Assembly: GCA_029882515.1 (NCBI GenBank)
Contig: JAOUKN010000008.1
Location: forward strand, 1-38,312
Reading direction: 5' to 3'
Origin: Candidatus Bathyarchaeota archaeon
GTDB lineage: Archaea; Thermoproteota; Bathyarchaeia; Bathyarchaeales; Bathyarchaeaceae
DNA: 38,312 nucleotides
A program made the translations under genes and the position numbers. Shown here one piece after another: positions 33,155 through 38,312 of the stretch; position 1 is the first letter of the stretch, and the number at the start of each line of letters is the position of its first letter. The notes below the pieces were generated by a model, which saw only the letters and a program-made list of their open reading frames with translations, was not told the origin of the DNA and did no database searches.

Positions 33155-35053
33155 ATGGAAGGAGATAGGATTTCTTACCACAAATCTGTTCGTACACTCT
33201 ACGAGAGAATAAAAAAGGACAACATGAACAACATTTGGGACCGATATGAGGCTCAAGGCTTTGGAGACCCTGACAAAAGATGCCCTTTCTGTATGGCGGG
33301 AGTCAGGTGCGATTTATGCTCCAATGGTCCATGCCGCGCAGATGCAGCAAAAGACAAGAAAGGAGTATGTGGCATCACCGCTGATGGCATGGCTATGCGC
33401 ATGATGTTGCTTAGAAATATAATGGGAGCGTCCACCTACCATTACCACACAGATCAAACCATTAAGACCCTTCGGGCAACCGCGATGGGGCAAACACCCT
33501 TCAAGATAAAAGAGCCTGATAAACTGAAAGATTTTGCCAATCGACTTGAAATAAACACAGCAGGATCAGAAAATGAAATTGCCATACGATTGTGTGATTT
33601 TGTGGAAGCCGATTTTCACAGAAAACACTATGAATCAAGTCAAATAGTAGAGGCATTAGCTCCCCAAGAGCGTAAGAAGGTCTGGAGAGCCCTCGACATT
33701 TTCCCTGGTGGAATTTATGGGGAGATGATGAGGGCAACAAGTTCATGCCTCACCAATGTCGACGGTTATTATGTAAGCTTAGCTCTTAAGGCCATGCGCC
33801 TCAGCGTGGCAATGGCCTATCAGAGCCAGCTTGTTAACGAATATTGTCAAGACACCCTTTATGGAATACCGAGACCACACAAAATGCGTGTGGATATAGG
33901 CGTACTAGACCCGGAATACGTTAATGTGTTGCCGAATGGTCACGAACCTTTTCTCGGGTTTGCCATGGTTCAACTTGCTCGAAAACCAGAATGGCAGAAA
34001 AAGGCAAAAGCAGCCGGCGCAAAAGGATTGCGGGTCATTGCAAACATTGAAACAGGCCAAGAGATGATTCAAAGATGGGAGATGGACGAAACATTTTACG
34101 GTTTCACCGGGAACTGGATTATGCAGGAAGCAATTTTGGCCAGTGGTTGTGTAGACCTTTTTGCCGCTGATATGAATTGTTCTATGCCTGTAGATCCATT
34201 GTATGCCCAAAAATACAAGTTCAGACTTGTCCCAGTAAGCGGACTTGTAGCCTTTGAAGGGGTTACAGACCGAGTTAACTATGCGCCTGAAAAAGCTGAA
34301 AAACAAGCTGCACATCTCTTGCAAATGGCTATCGAGAACTTTAAAGAACGAAGAGCATCTGTAGAACCCGTTACACAATTACCTATGAGAGAAGCCGTAG
34401 TTGGCTTCTCTACTGAAAGCATCCTTGAAGCCCTTGGTGGTACTCTTAATCCCATCTTGGAAGCCATAAAAAACGGAACCCTACGAGGCATTGCGGGTCT
34501 TGTCTCATGCACAACTCTTAGAGATTATGGTCAAGACGTACATAGCGTACGTATTGCTAAAGAACTAATCAAACGAGATATCTTGATTCTTTCAATGGGA
34601 TGTGGCAACGGAGCGATGCAAGTTGCGGGCCTCTGCACTGCAGAGGCTAAGGAAATTGCGGGTCTTGGTCTAAAAGCTCTTTGTGAGAAACTGAACATCC
34701 CTCCCGTTTTGAGTTATGGCACATGTACTGATACAGGGCGTCTCGCTGACCTATTGGCTGTAATATCAAAGGCTCTGAGAGTTCCTATTCCGGATTTACC
34801 TGTTGTTGCTGTTGCACCAGAATATATGGAACAAAAGGCTACAATTGACGCAGTTTTCGCCCTGGCCCTAGGTCTTTATACTTATGTGAACCCCGTACCA
34901 ACAGTTACTGGAGCGCCGAATTTGGTTAAGCTCTTGACACGAGACTGTAGTCAGATAACCGGTGGTTTGTTGAATGTAGAAAAAGACCTTGTTAAGGCAG
35001 TGGAAGCAATCCTAGCCCATATAAAGGACAAAAGGAAAAAAATCGGCATCTGA
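33155..35053 (+). CDS. Divergent Ni-CO-dehydrogenase-family protein (CooS-like) with a substituted C-cluster ligand
   Basis: 632 residues with the CooS fold. N-terminal Cys residues for the D and B clusters: C43, C46 (a CxxC pair), C52, C55, C60 and C72. Expected C-cluster ligands found: H263 (NGHEP), C342 (DMNCSMP), C452 (LVSCTT), C483 (MGCGNG), C524 (YGTCTD), and the catalytic Lys K561 (APEYMEQK). The motif that should read G-I-C-C-T-G-N-E reads A-N-I-E-T-G-Q-E, so the Cys ligand of the unique iron is Glu (E299). Such deviant CooS proteins need not oxidise CO. GAGGTGGA precedes ATG 33155. No cooC, cooF or acetyl-CoA synthase gene is nearby; DUF166 follows after 46 bases. Confidence 0.88.
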   Translation: MEGDRISYHKSVRTLYERIKKDNMNNIWDRYEAQGFGDPDKRCPFCMAGVRCDLCSNGPCRADAAKDKKGVCGITADGMAMRMMLLRNIMGASTYHYHTDQTIKTLRATAMGQTPFKIKEPDKLKDFANRLEINTAGSENEIAIRLCDFVEADFHRKHYESSQIVEALAPQERKKVWRALDIFPGGIYGEMMRATSSCLTNVDGYYVSLALKAMRLSVAMAYQSQLVNEYCQDTLYGIPRPHKMRVDIGVLDPEYVNVLPNGHEPFLGFAMVQLARKPEWQKKAKAAGAKGLRVIANIETGQEMIQRWEMDETFYGFTGNWIMQEAILASGCVDLFAADMNCSMPVDPLYAQKYKFRLVPVSGLVAFEGVTDRVNYAPEKAEKQAAHLLQMAIENFKERRASVEPVTQLPMREAVVGFSTESILEALGGTLNPILEAIKNGTLRGIAGLVSCTTLRDYGQDVHSVRIAKELIKRDILILSMGCGNGAMQVAGLCTAEAKEIAGLGLKALCEKLNIPPVLSYGTCTDTGRLADLLAVISKALRVPIPDLPVVAVAPEYMEQKATIDAVFALALGLYTYVNPVPTVTGAPNLVKLLTRDCSQITGGLLNVEKDLVKAVEAILAHIKDKRKKIGI

Positions 35054-35099
35054 GAAGCGTTTGCATCAGAACTCAAGGTCACAGGTTTGAACTCAACTA

Positions 35100-35894
35100 A
35101 TGACAAAAGAGACATTGACCGTAGTCTTCATCTACAGCGGCGAATTTGCAGAAGGGGTGATAAGAAACTTGATAAACGACCCGAGCTTCTGCAAATCCTG
35201 CGGCCTATATTGTGACTCCTGCAAATACAATGTATACAGCCATGTCAGCAATATCCTAGCAGCAATACAGCTACCAGCCCCTTTTGAACTACCGGCATTT
35301 GTAGATGACCCAGAAAAGTATATGCCTAAGAAAATTCCGAAAGTCGATCTATGTGTAGCGTCGGGACTACACAAAGACCTGTTATTGGAATTGCCGCATC
35401 ACATACAAAAAGTCGGAATAGAAGGGTTGATCGTACCGATAGAAGACTTCGTAGAGATTCCATCTGGTCTGAGAAAGCAGTTGCAAGAGAGAGGCATGGA
35501 ACTGGGGTTAGAAACTGCCTTCCCAAAGCCTTTTTGTTCGTTGAAATCAGCAGAAGGTAAACCAATAATTTCGCGATTTGTAAATGAACTAAAAATTGGA
35601 AGGCCTTTATTGAAGATTTCAACTGTGAAAAGAGGCAAACACGAGGTTATAGACTCTACGGTTGTTAGGCGAAGTGCTCCATGTGGTTCAACATGGTACG
35701 TGGCAAAGAAACTCATCGGAGTTGAACCACAAAAGGAAATCCTCTACGATGCGGTAGCAAAAGCCCATCACAGTTATCCATGCACTGCAACAATGAGCAT
35801 AGACCCCGAAGTGAAAGAACCGATACTTCATATTGGGGGCTTCATAATACGAGAAGAAGTTGAAAAAGCACTAACACGGACTAACGACCTGTAA
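35100..35894 (+). CDS. DUF166-family cysteine-rich protein
   Basis: 264 residues. An N-terminal C31-x2-C34-x3-C38-x2-C41 cluster (FCKSCGLYCDSCKY) looks able to bind an Fe-S cluster or zinc. Further conserved Cys occur in APCGSTWYVAKKL and SYPCTATMSIDP, the typical C-terminal pattern of archaeal DUF166. The family has at times been mislabelled thymidylate synthase; no such motif is present. It begins 46 bases after the CooS-like gene on the same strand, so a joint redox or maturation role is plausible but unproven. Confidence 0.8.
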   Translation: MTKETLTVVFIYSGEFAEGVIRNLINDPSFCKSCGLYCDSCKYNVYSHVSNILAAIQLPAPFELPAFVDDPEKYMPKKIPKVDLCVASGLHKDLLLELPHHIQKVGIEGLIVPIEDFVEIPSGLRKQLQERGMELGLETAFPKPFCSLKSAEGKPIISRFVNELKIGRPLLKISTVKRGKHEVIDSTVVRRSAPCGSTWYVAKKLIGVEPQKEILYDAVAKAHHSYPCTATMSIDPEVKEPILHIGGFIIREEVEKALTRTNDL

Positions 35895-35970
35895 TAACCT
35901 TAATATGTTTAATCGATGAGTGCTACCGTTATTAAAATATTTATAGAGGATCATGGTAACTCTCTGAGAC

Positions 35971-36936
35971 ATGAAGAAGAAACTGTTGCTCAGTGGTGGG
36001 AGAAAGGAATACAAAGTTAAAGACATTGCTGTTTTTGAAGAGCCTGAAAGGCTTAAGAGTGTTTTAGGGAGGCTCAGTTGGGAAATTTTGACCCTACTAG
36101 GTGAAAACGATATGTACCCTATGGAGATCGCAAAGAAACTAAGAGTACATGAACAGAAAATCTACTACCATATTAGAAAACTGGCCAAGGCTGGAGCAAT
36201 TAAAGTTGTAAGAGAAGAGGGAAAGAAGGGAGCCATCGCAAAATATTACAGAGCTTCCTATCCTGCCTTTGGAGTTGAACTCCCCTTTGGATACCAAAAA
36301 ATCAGAAGAATTACAGCTCCCACTGTTGATGACAAATTGAAACGATTCTTTAGTCCACTCTTGAAAGAGGATGGAAGGTTTGATGGAAAAGTTGTGGTTG
36401 GCAGTCCAGAACCTCATGGCCCCTTCAAAACAAGCGCGAGGGACGGACACTACGCCTCGTACCTGACGTTTTTCCTCGGTCAACTCGCCACTTTACCAGA
36501 AGATTTCGCCATAAAACTGGACGTTGACTTGAAAGTTGAGAAGGAAGAGAGAAACAACTTAATTCTGGTTGGTGGTCCTGGAACTAATCTGATCACTCAA
36601 GAGCTTAACAGGTTTCTACCCATTCGGTTCAACATGATGCCTTCCGAACTTGGGTTCCTCTTTGGTGGGTTAGTCTCTGAAAAAACCGGAAATGTCTACA
36701 CTCGTGATACTGTAGGCGTAATAGCAAAAGTACCTAATCCTTGGAGTGATGAAAACCGCATAATTGTCCTTGCTGGCAACAAGGCGGTAGGAACAAAAGC
36801 TTGTGTCATAGCCATCACAAAATTCTGGAAAGAAACCTTAGGAAACTTCGATGACGACAAGAAGTTTGCAACAATCATTCAAGGATTCGACTTGGACGGA
36901 GATGGAAAAGTAGACTCCATAGAAATTCTGGAATAG
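35971..36936 (+). CDS. Winged-helix protein with an S-layer-like domain and a terminal EF-hand loop
   Basis: 321 residues. Residues about 25-95 form an ArsR-like winged helix (LSWEILTLLGENDMYPMEIA, then HEQKIYYHIRKL). A C-terminal domain (about 140-290) contains NLILVGGPGTNLITQELN, a pattern also found in archaeal S-layer proteins. The last residues hold a textbook calcium loop, D307-x-D309-x-D311-x-K313-x-D315-x-x-E318. No signal peptide or membrane helix is seen, so it should be cytosolic. A TATA-like AAAATATTTATAG at 35934-35946 gives a leader of about ten bases before ATG 35971. It may be a Ca- or envelope-related regulator. Confidence 0.72.
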   Translation: MKKKLLLSGGRKEYKVKDIAVFEEPERLKSVLGRLSWEILTLLGENDMYPMEIAKKLRVHEQKIYYHIRKLAKAGAIKVVREEGKKGAIAKYYRASYPAFGVELPFGYQKIRRITAPTVDDKLKRFFSPLLKEDGRFDGKVVVGSPEPHGPFKTSARDGHYASYLTFFLGQLATLPEDFAIKLDVDLKVEKEERNNLILVGGPGTNLITQELNRFLPIRFNMMPSELGFLFGGLVSEKTGNVYTRDTVGVIAKVPNPWSDENRIIVLAGNKAVGTKACVIAITKFWKETLGNFDDDKKFATIIQGFDLDGDGKVDSIEILE

Positions 36937-36999
36937 ATTTGTTCATCACCAATCGACTTCCCCCAAATATAATAGATAACATCCTAAGAGTAGAATACT

Positions 37000-37428
37000 G
37001 TGAAAATAACCGAAATCATTTGGGCATGCGGTCATAAAAACATTCTTTCCATTCACAAAACCACTTTTGAGACTACCAGAGAAGCCGACCTCACAAAACA
37101 TGGTGATTGCATAATTGCTGTAAAAGCAACAAAGGGTGCAAAAGATATACATCCGAAGTTTAAGAAAACTGCCATGATGGAGAATGCACAACTAACGATA
37201 GCTATCGAAGCTAATGGCATGAAGGAGACTGTTAGAGCGCGTGGAAGTTCTCGGTTGACATTCACTAATTCCACAGACATTGTGATTAGAAAGAGTGGCT
37301 ACGTTTGCGGTCGAACAGTGGCGATAAGAGCAGACAAGGCAGCATCAGATCTTTCAAGAAAACTTGTTGAAAAACTAAGGGATCCACATCAAAAAATCAA
37401 GATCACACTAGCAGTCGAGGACTATTGA
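37000..37428 (+). CDS. DUF371-family protein
   Basis: 142 residues. CGHKNILSIHKTTFETTREA, LTKHGDCIIAVKATKGAK and the end (SDLSRKLVEKLRDP) are characteristic of archaeal DUF371, a small beta-rich family of unknown function. GTG 37000 is chosen because the conserved region begins within ten residues. The last seven bases overlap the convergent trm5 3' end, so the two stops are interlocked. Confidence 0.85.
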   Translation: MKITEIIWACGHKNILSIHKTTFETTREADLTKHGDCIIAVKATKGAKDIHPKFKKTAMMENAQLTIAIEANGMKETVRARGSSRLTFTNSTDIVIRKSGYVCGRTVAIRADKAASDLSRKLVEKLRDPHQKIKITLAVEDY

Positions 37429-38312
37429 ATCTCAGCATCCACTACAGTTTGCCATTCATAGGGCGCGATTGCCCTGACCCTTCTCACAAATAGAATCTTC
37501 TCAACGTTTCGACTAGCTTTTTTCACAGCTTCGATTAATCGAATCTTTGCGGTCTCCAATGGGCTTGGAGCTTTTGTGAAATCATAGAAATGAATGACGC
37601 CTCCCTTGGGTTTGATTGCCTCACAAGCCACATCAACGTATTCTATCGCCTTTTCAGGCAAATTCATAATAACCCGATCTGCAACACCAGGCAATTGCTC
37701 TCTGATGACTTTTCTGGCATCACCAAAAATTGGACTAACCTTATCTCTAACACGGTTCGCTGCGATATTTTTTTCCAAGAAACCTATAGCGTCGGGGTTT
37801 ACGTCAATAGCATACACCTGAACTGTATCATACCTCTTGGCAATTAGGATGGAGAATGGCCCGACTCCTGTGAACATATCCACGACGGTTTCACCTACTT
37901 TAACCTGAGATGCAACCCGATCATGCTCGTGAGACAGCCGAGGTGAAAAAAAGGCTTTTTTAAGGTCAACATGGTAAATGCAATTGTGTTCCTTGTGAGC
38001 TGTTTCCGTTCTGCCAGCTCCCGCTACAACCTCATAATCCCTAATACGAAAAATACCACCAACTGCGCCTGATTTTGCTAAAACAGTGTGAACTCGTTTA
38101 TGCACTGTTAATATGGCTTCACCTACAGTGTGTTTGTAAGGCTCAAGTTTTAGCGGAACTTCAAGTATGGCGATATTTCCCACGAAATCTATTGCATGAG
38201 GGAGACTCACCAAAAGATGGGGAGCCAATTTATCTTCCAATACATCAACAAGCCTCAGTGGACGTCTGGCTTTCATAAGAAATTCACAGACAGAAATTTC
38301 AAATCTCGGAAG
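37422..38312 (-). CDS. trm5: tRNA (guanine-37-N1) methyltransferase Trm5, 5' end beyond the window
   Basis: Methylates G37 next to the anticodon, which prevents frameshifting. The AdoMet fold motif VVDMFTGVGPFSILIAKRY, the YAIDVNPDAIGFLEKNI segment and the catalytic MNLPEKAIEYVD are clear, preceded by the Trm5 D2 domain (VGNIAILEVP, YKHTVGEAILTVHK). An ATG lies at 38276, but the frame stays open to base 38312 and the extra residues (FEISVCEFLMKARRPLRLVD) resemble the end of the N-terminal D1 domain of archaeal Trm5. The gene is therefore probably cut by the window edge. Confidence 0.9.
   Translation of the reverse strand, partial: LPRFEISVCEFLMKARRPLRLVDVLEDKLAPHLLVSLPHAIDFVGNIAILEVPLKLEPYKHTVGEAILTVHKRVHTVLAKSGAVGGIFRIRDYEVVAGAGRTETAHKEHNCIYHVDLKKAFFSPRLSHEHDRVASQVKVGETVVDMFTGVGPFSILIAKRYDTVQVYAIDVNPDAIGFLEKNIAANRVRDKVSPIFGDARKVIREQLPGVADRVIMNLPEKAIEYVDVACEAIKPKGGVIHFYDFTKAPSPLETAKIRLIEAVKKASRNVEKILFVRRVRAIAPYEWQTVVDAEIQ

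Noticed and set aside
35100-35894. Thymidylate synthase
   Set aside because: DUF166 proteins are sometimes given this label, but no thymidylate-synthase motif is present.
1-38312. CRISPR arrays, transposases, insertion sequences
   Set aside because: No spaced direct repeats of array type and no transposase motifs were found; the only clear tandem repeat is the 9-bp coding repeat at 14104-14157.

Overview
The window reads as a chromosomal segment of an anaerobic archaeon, most likely from the TACK side and plausibly a Bathyarchaeia member. The lineage is inferred from gene content; there is no rRNA here. Archaeal markers are two FEN1 flap endonucleases, Trm5, a geranylgeranyl-reductase family protein, the thiolase/DUF35/HMG-CoA synthase set, FUN14, TRAM and OB-fold proteins, and the families DUF166, DUF211, DUF371 and DUF483. 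TATA-like promoters, Shine-Dalgarno sites and many TTG/GTG starts fit this. A B12-dependent ribonucleotide reductase and a Ni-CO-dehydrogenase-family protein point to anaerobic life.

Layout. 1-540: the C-terminal half of a tyrosine recombinase running into the 3' end of tRNA-Gln, which is one edge of an integrated element lying to the left. 667-2636: first FEN1, a GNAT acetyltransferase and a small membrane protein. 2720-6679: MutL-like (glutamate mutase L) ATPase, a partner with beta-barrel and KOW-like regions, and a DUF483-like protein, as one operon. 6771-10215: a tightly coupled five-gene membrane cassette around a DUF6754 protein. 10262-14719 (minus strand): a membrane protein, TldE and TldD, a broken MazG-like gene, then a TRAM protein and an OB-fold protein. 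14968-19903 (minus): a Yip1-like glycoprotein candidate, a VIT1/CCC1-like transporter, DUF211, an HMG-CoA synthase with an N-terminal DUF35 fusion, and a thiolase homologue. 19985-24688: TIGR04076-like protein, nicotinate phosphoribosyltransferase, class II ribonucleotide reductase, FUN14. 24876-29768: HxlR-type regulator, divergent geranylgeranyl reductase, PRTase, a small membrane protein, LysE exporter, second FEN1. 29773-32377 (minus): a pcm gene broken by a 31-nt insertion, and glmS. 32691-38312: ArsR regulator, divergent CooS, DUF166, a winged-helix/S-layer-like protein with a terminal EF-hand loop, DUF371, and Trm5 cut by the window edge.

Three systems stand out. (1) The 6771-10215 cassette: its second and fourth genes carry related soluble domains that align without gaps over more than 40 residues and again near the C-terminus, yet charge bias places them on opposite sides of the membrane. 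(2) An ArsR-CooS-DUF166 unit in which the CO-dehydrogenase homologue has Glu where a canonical C-cluster Cys is expected. It resembles the deviant CooS-V type that is not a CO dehydrogenase, so it may be a hybrid-cluster redox enzyme. (3) A mevalonate-entry operon whose HMG-CoA synthase is fused to its DUF35 partner, while the thiolase homologue lacks two catalytic residues. Smaller signals are a perfect inverted repeat at the start of the HxlR gene, a hairpin-forming insertion that breaks pcm, two intact FEN1 paralogues, and a premature stop inside a 9-bp repeat.
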